A stretch of 64,000 nt of DNA from Nocardia veterana NBRC 100344 (GCF_000308855.1 NZ_BAGM01000210.1:1-64000); one strand, 5' to 3'. Numbered from the stretch's first letter, positions 8,123-16,061 are shown. Notes: generated by a model not told the origin, from the letters alone. Numbers and translations are program-made.

Positions 8123-9051
8123 CGGCGGCCCGAACCTCCGATGCCGCTGTGCCGGTGATCCAGGAGGTGGCCGATGGCGTGTTCGCCTACACCCACGGTC
8201 ACGGCGGCTGGTGCGTGAGCAACGCCGGAGTGCTGGCCGGGCCCGACGGGGCGATGGTGATCGACACCCTGGCCACCGAAGCCCGCACCCGCGGCCTGAT
8301 CGACCTGGTCGATCGGGTGGCCGGCGGCCCGGCCCGCACCGTCGTCAACACCCACCACCACGGCGATCACAATTTCGGCAACCACTTGTTCGGGCCGGCC
8401 GCGACGGTCATCGGGCACGAGCGGATCCGGGCCGAGATGATCGACACCGGCCTGGCGCTGACCCAGTTGTGGCCGCAGGTCCAGTGGGGCGATGTGCGCG
8501 TCACCCTGCCGACCGTGACCTTCGCCGACCGGATGACGGTGCATGTCGGTGGGCGTCGGGTCGAGCTCATCCATCTCGGCCCGGCCGCGCACACCACCAA
8601 CGATGTGGTGGCGTGGCTGCCGGCGGAGAAGGTGCTGTTCGCCGGCGATCTGGTGATGTCGGGCGCCGCGCCGTTCTGCCTGTTCGGCTCGGTCGACGGC
8701 AGCCTGGCCGCGGTGCGCGCCCTCGCCGACCTGGGCGCCGAGACCGTGGTGGCAGGCCACGGCCCGGTCACCGGTCCGGAGATCTTCGACCGGACGACGC
8801 ATTATCTGCAATGGATTCGCCGGGTGGCGACCGACGGCCGCGCGCTGGGCCTGTCGCCGCTCGAGATAGCCCGCGACGCCGGGCTCGGTGAGTTCGAGGA
8901 TCTGCTGGATTCGGAACGCGTGGTCGGCAATCTCCATCGGGCCTACGCCGAACTCGACGGCGCCGCCCCCGGGGCGCCGCTGGACGTCCTGGCCGTCTTC
9001 GACGAGATGATCACCTACAACAACGGGCAGGTGCCTGCGTGCGCGGCGTGA
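8119..9051 (+). CDS. Metallo-beta-lactamase-fold cyclase/thioesterase (ActIV-like)
   Basis: 310-aa metallo-beta-lactamase-fold protein with the metal motif THHHGDH (His79, His81, Asp83, His84) and a further LIHLGPAAHTTND histidine region, then AGDLVM and AGHGPVTG. In aromatic PKS clusters this family (ActIV and relatives) closes the second or third ring and releases the polyketide from the ACP. Position directly after the first-ring aromatase, with ATGA coupling at both ends, supports that role. Start ATG 8119 overlaps the aromatase stop. A generic hydrolase role cannot be excluded from sequence alone, but the operon context makes ring closure/release the best reading. Confidence 0.85.
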   Translation: MTAARTSDAAVPVIQEVADGVFAYTHGHGGWCVSNAGVLAGPDGAMVIDTLATEARTRGLIDLVDRVAGGPARTVVNTHHHGDHNFGNHLFGPAATVIGHERIRAEMIDTGLALTQLWPQVQWGDVRVTLPTVTFADRMTVHVGGRRVELIHLGPAAHTTNDVVAWLPAEKVLFAGDLVMSGAAPFCLFGSVDGSLAAVRALADLGAETVVAGHGPVTGPEIFDRTTHYLQWIRRVATDGRALGLSPLEIARDAGLGEFEDLLDSERVVGNLHRAYAELDGAAPGAPLDVLAVFDEMITYNNGQVPACAA

Positions 9052-10274
9052 GTGTCGACGTCTGTGTGGTCGGCGGCGGGCCGGCCGGGCTGGTCGCGGG
9101 CGTGTTACTGGCCCGGGCGGGAGCCGAGGTGCTCGTGCTGGAGAAACATCCGGACTTCCTGCGCGACTTCCGCGGGGACACCGTGCATCCGTCGACCTTG
9201 ACGGCGATGGACGAGCTCGGGGTCGCCGAGGAGTTCCTGCGCCTGCCGCACAGTCGCGCCCCGCGGTTGCCGATGCTGACCGAACTCGGCCCGGTGACCT
9301 TCGCCGACTTCCGCAGGCTGCCGGGCCGGTTCCCGTTCGTGGCGTTCATGCCGCAGTGGGATGTGCTGAACTTCCTGGCCGACGTCGGCCGCCGCTATCC
9401 CGGTTTCCGGCTGGTCCAACGCGCCGAGGTCACCGGCTTCGTCAGCGACGGCGACACCGTCGTCGGGGTGCGGGCCGAGGCTCCGGACGGGTCGCTCGAG
9501 GTGCGGGCCCGGCTGGTGGTGGCGGCCGACGGACGCCGTTCGCTGGCCCGCACCCGGGGCGGTCTCGAGGTGGCGGCCGGGCGGGCGCCGATGGACGTGC
9601 TCTGGTTCCGGATCGGCAAACCGGCGGGCGACGCGACGCCGACCGTCCGAAGTGGGCGTGGCTATTTCGTCGTCGCGATCGATCGCGGCGACTACCTGCA
9701 GGTGGCCTACATGATTCCGAAGGGCGGATTCGACGCGATCCGGGCGGCCGGCCTCGACGCCTTCCGGGCCGGGCTGGCGGCGATCTATCCGGCGTGGAAG
9801 CCGCAGCTGGAGAACGAGATTCGCGACTGGGACGATGTCAAACCGCTGGATGTCCGGGTGGACCGGCTGCGGCGCTGGTACCGCCCCGGCCTGCTCGCGA
9901 TCGGTGACGCCGCGCACGCGATGTCACCGGCGGGCGGGGTCGGCATCAATCTCGCGGTACAGGACGCGATCGCCACCGCGCGTCTGCTCGGCCCGACGCT
10001 GGCGGCCGGGGGCACGCCGACGCCCGGACAGCTGCGCGCGGTCCAGCGCCGCCGCGAATTCCCGATGCGGGTGGTGCAATTCGCGCAACTGCGGTTGCTC
10101 GCGGACCTCTATCCGGACGCCTCCCGGCCGAATACCGACAGACCGTTGCTGGCCCGGCTGCTGCGCCGCCTGCCCGGGCTGTCGCATGTGATCGCACGGG
10201 TCATCGGGCTCGGCATCCGGCCCGAGCACGTACCCCCGGCGGTCGCCGGAAAACCCACTGTCTCGACCACATAG
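9048..10274 (+). CDS. FAD-dependent aromatic polyketide monooxygenase
   Basis: Class A flavoprotein hydroxylase of the PHBH/PgaE family, about 408 aa. It has the N-terminal dinucleotide motif VGGGPAGLVAGVLLARAG, a middle substrate domain, and the second FAD motif GDAAHAMSPAGGVGINLAVQDA; the thioredoxin-like tail of the longer aklavinone-hydroxylase group is absent. It is expected to hydroxylate a ring carbon (quinone formation) using NAD(P)H and O2. GTG 9048 is preferred because it overlaps the upstream TGA as GTGA, the operon's usual arrangement; GTG 9039 would add three residues. The alpha/beta hydrolase gene follows 11 nt downstream with its own AGGAGA. Confidence 0.9.
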   Translation: MSVDVCVVGGGPAGLVAGVLLARAGAEVLVLEKHPDFLRDFRGDTVHPSTLTAMDELGVAEEFLRLPHSRAPRLPMLTELGPVTFADFRRLPGRFPFVAFMPQWDVLNFLADVGRRYPGFRLVQRAEVTGFVSDGDTVVGVRAEAPDGSLEVRARLVVAADGRRSLARTRGGLEVAAGRAPMDVLWFRIGKPAGDATPTVRSGRGYFVVAIDRGDYLQVAYMIPKGGFDAIRAAGLDAFRAGLAAIYPAWKPQLENEIRDWDDVKPLDVRVDRLRRWYRPGLLAIGDAAHAMSPAGGVGINLAVQDAIATARLLGPTLAAGGTPTPGQLRAVQRRREFPMRVVQFAQLRLLADLYPDASRPNTDRPLLARLLRRLPGLSHVIARVIGLGIRPEHVPPAVAGKPTVSTT

Positions 10275-10285
10275 GAGATTCGATC

Positions 10286-11047
10286 GTGTCGACCTATCTG
10301 CTCGTCCACGGCGCGTTCCACGGCGGCTGGGTGTGGCAGCGGGTGACTCCGCTGCTGGAAGCCGCCGGCCACCGCGTTCTCGCGCCCTCGCTGGTCGGAC
10401 TCGGCGAGCGCGCACCGCTGCTCGGCCCGGACGTCGGATTGGACACCCACGTCGACGATCTCGCCGAACTCGTCGTCGCCGAGGATCTGCGGGAGATGAT
10501 CCTCGTCGGGCACAGTTACGCTGGCATCGTCGTCACCGCGCTGGCCGACCGTCTGCCGCGGCGCATCGCGCACCTGGTGTACGTCGACACCTTCGTCCCG
10601 CGCGACGGCGAATCGGTCGCCGACATCATGCCGCAGATGGTGGCGGCGTTCGCCGCCGCGGCCGAGGCGACCGGCGAGGGCTGGCGGGTTCCGCCGGTGA
10701 CCGAGCCGATGGGCGACGGGGGCCTCAACGGCGTCACCGAGGAACCCGATCTGAGCTGGCTGGCCTCGATGTTGACCGCCCAGTCGCTGAAGACGTTCCA
10801 GCAACCGCTGACCTTGCGCAACCCGGACGAGCTCGCGCTGATCCCGGTGACCCATATCCACTGCAGCGAGGGTGGCGAGGACTTCAAGGCCATGCGCGCC
10901 GCGATGCCCCGGACCCTCCCGCCGGCCGATCTGCCCGCCGATCGCCTGAAGATCCTGCCGACCGGTCACGACTGCATGCTCACGATGCCGGACGAATTCG
11001 CCACGCTGCTGGGCGAATTGGCCGCTCAGCGCGCACCGGCGTCGTAG
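10286..11047 (+). CDS. Alpha/beta hydrolase in PKS operon
   Basis: 253-aa alpha/beta hydrolase of the EST/HNL-like family: HGAFHGGWVW oxyanion region near the N-terminus, nucleophile Ser77 in GHSYAG, and a C-terminal PTGHD histidine. GTG 10286 has AGGAGA 8 nt upstream. As the last gene of the PKS operon it could release or tailor the polyketide, or act as a detoxifying esterase; sequence does not decide. Its last 22 bases overlap, tail to tail, the end of the convergent HxlR regulator gene. Confidence 0.88.
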   Translation: MSTYLLVHGAFHGGWVWQRVTPLLEAAGHRVLAPSLVGLGERAPLLGPDVGLDTHVDDLAELVVAEDLREMILVGHSYAGIVVTALADRLPRRIAHLVYVDTFVPRDGESVADIMPQMVAAFAAAAEATGEGWRVPPVTEPMGDGGLNGVTEEPDLSWLASMLTAQSLKTFQQPLTLRNPDELALIPVTHIHCSEGGEDFKAMRAAMPRTLPPADLPADRLKILPTGHDCMLTMPDEFATLLGELAAQRAPAS

Positions 11048-11397
11048 GCGGCGCGGGCCGCGAGCACCTCGGCCAGATGTTCGTTCGACCACCGCGCGAG
11101 CCCGTCGAACAGCGGAGTGAGGGTAGCGGCCAGCGCGGTGGCCGCGTACTCCACCCGCGGCGGTACCTCGGCGTGGTAGCTGCGTTCCACCAGGCCGTCC
11201 CGCTCGAGCTGGCGCAGCCGCTGGGTGAGCACCTTGGGCGTGACGCCCGAAACGCGTTGCTGTAGTTCGTTGAACCGCATCCGGCCGTCGTGGATCAGCA
11301 CCCACAGCACCTGGGTGGACCAGCGGCCGAAGAACAGGTCGACCACCGGGGAGATGGGGCACGGGTCGAGAGCTGGTTCCGAGCGAGCGGACGTCAT
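11026..11397 (-). CDS. HxlR-family transcriptional regulator
   Basis: 123-aa winged-helix regulator of the HxlR/YodB group (CPISPVVDLFFGRWSTQVLWVL, RFNELQQRVSGVTPKVLTQRLRQLERDGLV). The group often senses quinones or electrophiles, sometimes through the N-terminal cysteine seen here in DPCPI; sensing is inference. ATG 11397 is selected because GAGGAG lies 7 nt upstream; an ATG at 11421 would place that ribosome site inside the gene. It is divergent from the gene at 11488, and the intervening direct repeat (11424-11450) is a likely operator. A quinone-sensing repressor would fit a cluster that makes an aromatic quinone. Confidence 0.9.
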   Translation of the reverse strand: MTSARSEPALDPCPISPVVDLFFGRWSTQVLWVLIHDGRMRFNELQQRVSGVTPKVLTQRLRQLERDGLVERSYHAEVPPRVEYAATALAATLTPLFDGLARWSNEHLAEVLAARAAYDAGAR

Positions 11398-11423
11398 GGT
11401 GGACTCCTCGTCACTTTCCATTA

Positions 11424-11450
11424 GGTAACTACTATACTTCGGAAACTACT
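11424..11450. promoter_or_regulatory. Direct-repeat operator, probable HxlR site
   Basis: GGTAACTACT (11424-11433) and GGAAACTACT (11441-11450) are direct repeats 17 bp apart, 9 of 10 identical, flanking TATACT (11433-11438) that could be a -10 element. The site lies between the divergent HxlR gene and the gene at 11488, in a short AT-rich island. HxlR proteins typically bind such repeats next to their own gene. The repeat is seen; the binding is inferred. Confidence 0.5.
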
Positions 11451-11487
11451 GTGGTCTGGCACCGCTTTTCGGCGCGAGAGGAGCACA

Positions 11488-12012
11488 GTGATGACACCGG
11501 CGACAGCGAACGGGCGGACGGATCTGCCGCGGCGTCGCGGCGAACGCCCGCTGACCCGACCGCACAATCCGCACCAGCAACTGAGCCAGAACGCGGGAAT
11601 CCGGCTGCAGGAATCGCTCTGGGCCCGCATGCGGTCACTCCCCGGGGTGGTGGCCGGGCCCAGTCTGGTCTCGCTCCCCGACACCCGGGCCCTGCATCTG
11701 ACTCCGGACCTCGCCCACGGCCCGGCGCAATCCTTCTTGGCGGGAACGGAATTCGCACATCTGCACGGTCCGGGCGACGGCAGCCTGCACCTGTGCCTGC
11801 CGGCGCGGCTCGCCGGCGCGGCGATCGCCGGCGGGTGGGCCGAACCGCATCCCATGGCCCATACCGGCCTGTTGCCGGCCTCGTTGCTCATGGTCTACGG
11901 GCCGCGAGACGCCGATGAACTCGAGCAGGTCTGGCTGCTGGTCCGCGGCGCCTACACCTATGCGCGCGGCACCGGCGGCGGCCGCGCCGCTCGAGCGTGC
12001 TTCGAGCGGTGA
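11488..12012 (+). CDS. Luciferase-domain (DUF5519) protein
   Basis: 174-aa protein whose central part (TEFAHLHGPGDGSLHLCLPARLA ... GWAEPHPMA) matches the small DUF5519/luciferase domain, named after a segment of fungal luciferases; biochemical function is not established. GTG 11488 or the adjacent ATG 11491 can start it, with GAGAGGAG 6 nt upstream. It is divergent from hxlR, shares its operator region, and is followed closely by a lipocalin-like gene, so it is probably part of the HxlR regulon within the PKS cluster. No transmembrane or signal segment is visible. Confidence 0.65.
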   Translation: MMTPATANGRTDLPRRRGERPLTRPHNPHQQLSQNAGIRLQESLWARMRSLPGVVAGPSLVSLPDTRALHLTPDLAHGPAQSFLAGTEFAHLHGPGDGSLHLCLPARLAGAAIAGGWAEPHPMAHTGLLPASLLMVYGPRDADELEQVWLLVRGAYTYARGTGGGRAARACFER

Positions 12013-12029
12013 CGGCGAGGGTGGGTGCC

Positions 12030-12416
12030 ATGACTGCCGCAGATCTGGTCGGAACCTGGGAACTGGTGTCCTACTACGACATCGACGATGCCGGTATCCG
12101 CAGCGAGGGCCCGCTGGGTGCCGACCCGCGCGGGCTGCTGATCTACACCGCGCACGGATTCGTCTCGGTCAGCATGATGCGCACCGACGGCGCGCCCACC
12201 GCACCGTTCATGGGCTACGCCGGCACCTGGCGCGTGGCGGGCGCGACGGTGCTGCACGCGATCGCCGTGTGCTCGAATCCGGCGTGGGCGGGCACCGAGC
12301 AGGTGCGGCAGATGTCGCTGCGCGGCGATGTGCTCACGCTGATCGGCACAGCACAGGTGGACGGGCGAGCCCAGCGCCGAATTCTGACCTGGCGCCGGGC
12401 CGCCCGCCCGTCCTGA
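12030..12416 (+). CDS. Lipocalin-like domain protein
   Basis: 128-aa protein of the lipocalin-like family (lipocalin_5): begins with the signature ADLVGTWELVSYYD, followed by GLLIYTAHGFVSVSMMR and GTWRVAGATVLH beta strands. Members occur in polyketide clusters and in lipid catabolism loci; a ligand-binding or tailoring role is likely but unproven. ATG 12030 has GAGGG just upstream; in-frame starts further 5' (11997, 12021) are possible. It follows the DUF5519 gene by 17 nt and is convergent with accB. Confidence 0.75.
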   Translation: MTAADLVGTWELVSYYDIDDAGIRSEGPLGADPRGLLIYTAHGFVSVSMMRTDGAPTAPFMGYAGTWRVAGATVLHAIAVCSNPAWAGTEQVRQMSLRGDVLTLIGTAQVDGRAQRRILTWRRAARPS

Positions 12417-12426
12417 TTCGGCGCGG

Positions 12427-12945
12427 TCACTCCGGCCGGTACGAGAACAGAGGTTCGTCGAATTGCACGGGTTCACCGTCCTGTTTCAGGATCGCGGTCA
12501 CCACCCCGCCCGCCGGCGCCGTGACCGGGATCATCAGCTTCATCGCCTCGACGATGGCGACCTGCTGCCCGGCGGAAACGCGGTCACCGACCGCGACGAA
12601 GGGTTCGGCGCCGGGCTCCGGGCACCGGTAGAACACTCCGATACTGGGTGCGGCGATGACCGGATCGGCGGCCGGAACTCGTTGTCCAGCAGCGGCTTCC
12701 GCCGGTGCGGGGAGATCCGGCACGGCACCCGCGACCGGCGCGGCCGAAGCCTGCGGCCACTGGGCTTCCACGGTCACCTCACCGACCTGAATACGCAGTC
12801 CGCTGGGTTGCTGCGGAAATCCGCTCAGCAGTCGCAGCGCACCGGATTGGATCGCATCGAGAATCCGCAAGTAGTCGTGCTGGGCGTGACCGAGCTCGGT
12901 CGTGGGCTCGAGATCGTCGGTCGTGGTGCCGTCCGGGGTCGTCAC
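12427..12945 (-). CDS. accB: Biotin carboxyl carrier protein of acetyl-CoA carboxylase
   Basis: 172-aa BCCP: N-terminal helix (HDYLRILDAIQSGALRLL), a Pro/Ala-rich linker, then the biotinyl domain (VIAAPSIGVFYRCPEPGAEPFVAVGD) with the biotin-accepting Lys136 in EAMKLM. GTG 12945 has GGGAGGA 6 nt upstream. It lies 15 nt downstream of the ketoreductase and is co-transcribed with it, completing the cluster-borne carboxylase set accDA-accC-accB. The separate BCCP matches the E. coli-like subunit layout rather than the fused alpha chain of most actinobacterial housekeeping carboxylases. Confidence 0.95.
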   Translation of the reverse strand: MTTPDGTTTDDLEPTTELGHAQHDYLRILDAIQSGALRLLSGFPQQPSGLRIQVGEVTVEAQWPQASAAPVAGAVPDLPAPAEAAAGQRVPAADPVIAAPSIGVFYRCPEPGAEPFVAVGDRVSAGQQVAIVEAMKLMIPVTAPAGGVVTAILKQDGEPVQFDEPLFSYRPE

Positions 12946-12960
12946 GATGGTCCTCCCGGC

Positions 12961-13743
12961 TCAGTAGTTACCCAGCCCGCCACAGACGTTCAACGCCTGT
13001 GCGGTGACGGCGGCGGCACCCGGCCCGATCAGGTAGTCGACCATCGCCGCCACCTCCTCGGGCTGCACGTAACGCCCGATCGGAACCCGGGCGCTCACCC
13101 GCGCGTGGACCTCGTCGGTATCGACACCCCACAGCTCGGAATACACCTCCCGAACCCGTTCGGCCATCGGGGTTTCCACGAATCCCGGGCAGACCGCGTT
13201 CACCGTGATGCCGGTCTTGGCCAGCTCCAGGCCGAGCGCCTTGGTGAAGCCCACGACACCGTGTTTGGCGGCGGAGTACGGCGCACCGTGCACCACGCCC
13301 TGCTTACCGCCGGTCGAGGCGATATTGACGATGCGGCCGCTGCCGCGGTCGAGCATGCCGCCGGCGGTGAGTGCGGCCTTCGTGGCGAAGAAGACGCTGT
13401 GCAGGTTGGTCTCGACGACATCGAGCCACAGCTCGTCGTCGATCTGCGCGGTCACCCCGCCCCCACTGCGTCCGGCGTTGTTGACCAGGATGTCGATCGG
13501 GCCGAACCGGCGCACCCCGGCATCGACGAATTCCCGCACCTGCGCGGCGTCCCGGACGTCGCAGGCCACCCCGTCCACCGCGAACCCGTCGCCCTGCAGC
13601 TTTTCGGCCGTTTCCGCCACCCGCTGCCCGTCGCGCGCGCAAATGAACACCGAAATACCTTGCCCGGCGAGATTTTTCGTTATCTGCAGGCCCATTCCGC
13701 TGGTCGCTCCGGTGACCAGGGCGACGCGCTGACTTTCCGCCAT
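12961..13743 (-). CDS. Polyketide C9 ketoreductase (ActIII-like SDR)
   Basis: 260-aa short-chain dehydrogenase very close to the actinorhodin ketoreductase: TGATSGMG cofactor motif, catalytic Ser143 (NIASTGGKQGVVH), Tyr156 and Lys160 (YSAAKHGVVGFTKALGLEL), and an identical C-terminus (GAAAVTAQALNVCGGLGNY). It should reduce the C9 ketone of the nascent chain with NADPH before or during first-ring closure. ATG 13743 is preceded by GGAGGAGAT. One notable change: the stereo-controlling PGG motif of ActIII is SGG here (Ser93). It heads a two-gene operon with accB, divergent from the SnoaL-like gene. Confidence 0.95.
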   Translation of the reverse strand: MAESQRVALVTGATSGMGLQITKNLAGQGISVFICARDGQRVAETAEKLQGDGFAVDGVACDVRDAAQVREFVDAGVRRFGPIDILVNNAGRSGGGVTAQIDDELWLDVVETNLHSVFFATKAALTAGGMLDRGSGRIVNIASTGGKQGVVHGAPYSAAKHGVVGFTKALGLELAKTGITVNAVCPGFVETPMAERVREVYSELWGVDTDEVHARVSARVPIGRYVQPEEVAAMVDYLIGPGAAAVTAQALNVCGGLGNY

Positions 13744-13836
13744 ATCTCCTCCATCGGTACTGAATCCGGTGACACCGGCCCATCCGGCCACCAGAGTCGC
13801 CGAGCGGCCTATAGATCCGGTCAAACCGGGGCCGAC

Positions 13837-13854
13837 TCGACCGACGCTCGAGCG
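13837..13854. promoter_or_regulatory. Candidate SARP operator between ketoreductase and SnoaL-like gene
   Basis: TCGACCG at 13837 and TCGAGCG at 13848 are heptamers with start points exactly 11 bp apart, the spacing expected of a SARP dimer site and the same as the 4254/4265 pair in the other divergent promoter of the cluster. TATAGAT at 13810-13816 (reading TATAGG on the minus strand) could be a -10 element for the ketoreductase operon. Binding is inferred. Confidence 0.5.
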
Positions 13855-13928
13855 CCGTCGGCCACCGTGAACCGTGCCCGCGGCCCGCCCGATCCGGGCA
13901 GCCGACACCGTCTTCCGAGGAGCCGTCC

Positions 13929-14348
13929 ATGACCACCGTCGCCAGCCGCGCCGAGTTGTATGCCGAGGTGCAACAGTTCTACGCCGACCAGATGCAGCGC
14001 CTGGACAACCGCGACATCACCGGGTACGCCGAAACCTTCACCGAGGACGCGGAATTCGAGCACACCCCCGGGCGGCCCCCGGCCCGCACGCGCGCCGGGA
14101 TCGTGGCCGATCTGACCGAGTTCCACAAGCGGTTCGACAGCGATCCGATGCAGCGGCGGCACTGGTTCAACATGACCGATCTGCGACCGCAGGACGACGG
14201 CCGCATCGTGGCCACCTCGTACTGCCTGGTGGTCAAGATCCGCCCGGGAGCGAAACCGGAGATCGCACCCAGCTGCGTGGTGCACGACGTCCTCGTCCGC
14301 ATCGACGGTGAGCTGCGCACCCGATCCCGCCGCGTCACCCACGACTGA
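13929..14348 (+). CDS. SnoaL-like (NTF2-fold) polyketide tailoring protein
   Basis: 139-aa NTF2-fold protein (YAEVQQFYADQMQRLDNRDITGYAETFTEDAEF opening, cone-shaped pocket fold) of the SnoaL_4-like group. Relatives in aromatic PKS clusters act as ring cyclases, hydroxylases or pyran-forming enzymes. GAGGAG precedes ATG 13929 by 7 nt. It shares a divergent promoter with the ketoreductase and is followed at 32 nt by an FMN reductase, suggesting a two-gene tailoring operon. The exact reaction cannot be read from sequence. Confidence 0.8.
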   Translation: MTTVASRAELYAEVQQFYADQMQRLDNRDITGYAETFTEDAEFEHTPGRPPARTRAGIVADLTEFHKRFDSDPMQRRHWFNMTDLRPQDDGRIVATSYCLVVKIRPGAKPEIAPSCVVHDVLVRIDGELRTRSRRVTHD

Positions 14349-14380
14349 CCGAAAACCCCAGCCACCGAAGGAGTTCCGCC

Positions 14381-14992
14381 GTGAGCACGGTACCGTCCAC
14401 CACCCACCTCGCCCTGGCCGCCGACGCGCAGGACCTGCTGTTCCGTGAAGCCCGCACCGCCAACACGTTCACCGACGAACCCGTCACCGACGAACAGATC
14501 CGGGAGATCTACGAACTGATCAAATACGCGCCGACCTCGATGAACCAGCAGCCGCTGCGAATCGTGCTGGTCCGCGGCCCCGAAGCGCGCGCCGCCCTGG
14601 TCGAGCACATGCTCGACAACAACAAGCCGAAGACCGCGAGCGCGCCGCTGACCGCGATCCTGGCCGCCGACCTCAACTTCCACGACCATCTGCCGAAGCT
14701 CTTCCCGCACGCACCCGAAGCCAAGGACTACTTCGCCGACGACGACTACCGAGCCGAATCGGCGCGCTTCAACGCGCTCATCCAGATCGGGTACTTCATC
14801 CTCGGCGTCCGGGCCGCCGGGCTGGCGGCGGGCCCGATGAACGGGTTCGACGCGGCCGGGGTGGACAAGGAGTTCTTCCCCGAGGGCAGCCACACCGCAC
14901 TGGTGGTGGTCAATATCGGCAAGCCCGGACCCGACGCCTGGTATCCGCGTTCGCCGCGGTTGAGCTACGACGAGGTCGTCACGACCGTCTGA
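14381..14992 (+). CDS. FMN nitroreductase-family reductase (RutE/HadB-like)
   Basis: 203-aa nitroreductase-fold enzyme of the malonic-semialdehyde-reductase-like branch: FREARTANTFTDEPVTDEQIREIYELIKYAPTS is the FMN-binding N-terminus, APTSMNQQPLRIV the typical flavin loop. GTG 14381 has AAGGAG 7 nt upstream. Following the SnoaL-like gene in the PKS cluster, it may reduce an enone or quinone of the polyketide or supply reduced flavin; a housekeeping 3-oxoacid reductase role is also possible. It appears to be the last cluster gene on this strand. Confidence 0.85.
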   Translation: MSTVPSTTHLALAADAQDLLFREARTANTFTDEPVTDEQIREIYELIKYAPTSMNQQPLRIVLVRGPEARAALVEHMLDNNKPKTASAPLTAILAADLNFHDHLPKLFPHAPEAKDYFADDDYRAESARFNALIQIGYFILGVRAAGLAAGPMNGFDAAGVDKEFFPEGSHTALVVVNIGKPGPDAWYPRSPRLSYDEVVTTV

Positions 14993-15086
14993 CCTCGGCA
15001 TCGGGCGAGGCGGACACCCGGTACGGGAGGATTCCGCCCGCCCGTCGAGCGGCCGTCGTCCCCGGCCGCTGTGCGAGCATGGGACG

Positions 15087-16061
15087 GTGAGCGCAACAGC
15101 GGGCGGGCCGGCGACGGCGGCCGACCAACTCGAGTCCTTGCGGATCCCGGTGACCGGGTATTGCTACCGCATGCTCGGCTCGGCCGCCGATGCCGACGAC
15201 GCCGCTCAGGAGACGTTGATCCGCGCCTACACCCGATTCGACAGTTACGACCCGAGTCGCGCTCGGCTGTCCACCTGGGTGCATGCCATCGCCACCAACA
15301 TCTGCCTGGACATGCTGCGCTCGGCGCGCCGCCGCATGCTGTTCTGGGAGGGCCCGGACGCCACCGGCTTCGATCCGGATGCCGTACTCCCGCCCGACCG
15401 GTGGATCGACCCGATACCCGACAGCCGGGTGCTCGATCCGGCCGACCGGATCGTGCGGCGCGAGTCGGTGCGCCTGGCGTTCGTCGCGGCGCTCCAGCAC
15501 CTGCCGCCGCGGCAGCGGGCCGTGTTGGTCCTGCGCGATGTGCTGGCGTTCAGCGCGGCCGAGACCGCGCAGATGCTCGAGGTCGGCCCGGCCGCGGTGA
15601 ACAGCGCGCTGCAGCGTGCCCGCGCCACCCTGAGTTCGGTGCCGGAACAGGCCACCGAGGTTCTCGATCCCGAGAACCCCCGGGATCGCGAAGTGATCTC
15701 CCGATACGTCGCGGCCTTCGAGAACCATGACGTCGAAGGCCTCGCGGCACTGCTGTGCGAGGACGCCCGGTCGGGCATGCCGCCGCTGGCCTGGCGGTTG
15801 AGCGGACGGGACACCATCGTCGCGGTGTTCGCCGCCGGCGATGCGTGTGCCGGCGACCGGCTGGTGCCGGTCGCCATGAACGGGTCGATCGGATTCGGCC
15901 AGTACCGCCCCGACCCGGACGGCGTGCTGCGGCCGTTCGCGCTGCTGGCGCTCGGCGCCCGCTCCGGACTCGTCGCGCAGCAGATCACCTACTTCGGCAG
16001 TGGCGACCGATTCGCCGAGTTCGGGCTGCCGCCGACCGTCGATTCGGCCGCGCACCGATGA
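15087..16061 (+). CDS. ECF RNA polymerase sigma factor with SnoaL-like C-terminal domain
   Basis: 324-aa sigma-70 family factor of the SigG-like extended ECF group: sigma2 (YCYRMLGSAADADDAAQETLIRAYTRF), an inserted loop, sigma4 (LPPRQRAVLVLRDVLAFSAAETAQMLEV) and an NTF2/SnoaL-like C-terminal domain from about residue 200 (VISRYVAAFENHDVEGL) that usually replaces the anti-sigma factor in controlling activity. GTG 15087 has only a weak GGGA ribosome site. It lies at the distal end of the PKS cluster; no anti-sigma gene is adjacent. Whether it belongs to the cluster is unknown. A second member of the same group is at 31355-32371. Confidence 0.92.
   Translation: MSATAGGPATAADQLESLRIPVTGYCYRMLGSAADADDAAQETLIRAYTRFDSYDPSRARLSTWVHAIATNICLDMLRSARRRMLFWEGPDATGFDPDAVLPPDRWIDPIPDSRVLDPADRIVRRESVRLAFVAALQHLPPRQRAVLVLRDVLAFSAAETAQMLEVGPAAVNSALQRARATLSSVPEQATEVLDPENPRDREVISRYVAAFENHDVEGLAALLCEDARSGMPPLAWRLSGRDTIVAVFAAGDACAGDRLVPVAMNGSIGFGQYRPDPDGVLRPFALLALGARSGLVAQQITYFGSGDRFAEFGLPPTVDSAAHR

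Noticed and set aside
10109..11362. 417-codon minus-strand open frame across the alpha/beta hydrolase
   Set aside because: Shadow of the hydrolase and of the HxlR gene in another frame; composition is His/Arg/Gly-rich without domains.
12463..13932. 489-codon plus-strand open frame opposite accB/ketoreductase
   Set aside because: Antisense shadow; the ketoreductase and BCCP motifs are on the minus strand.
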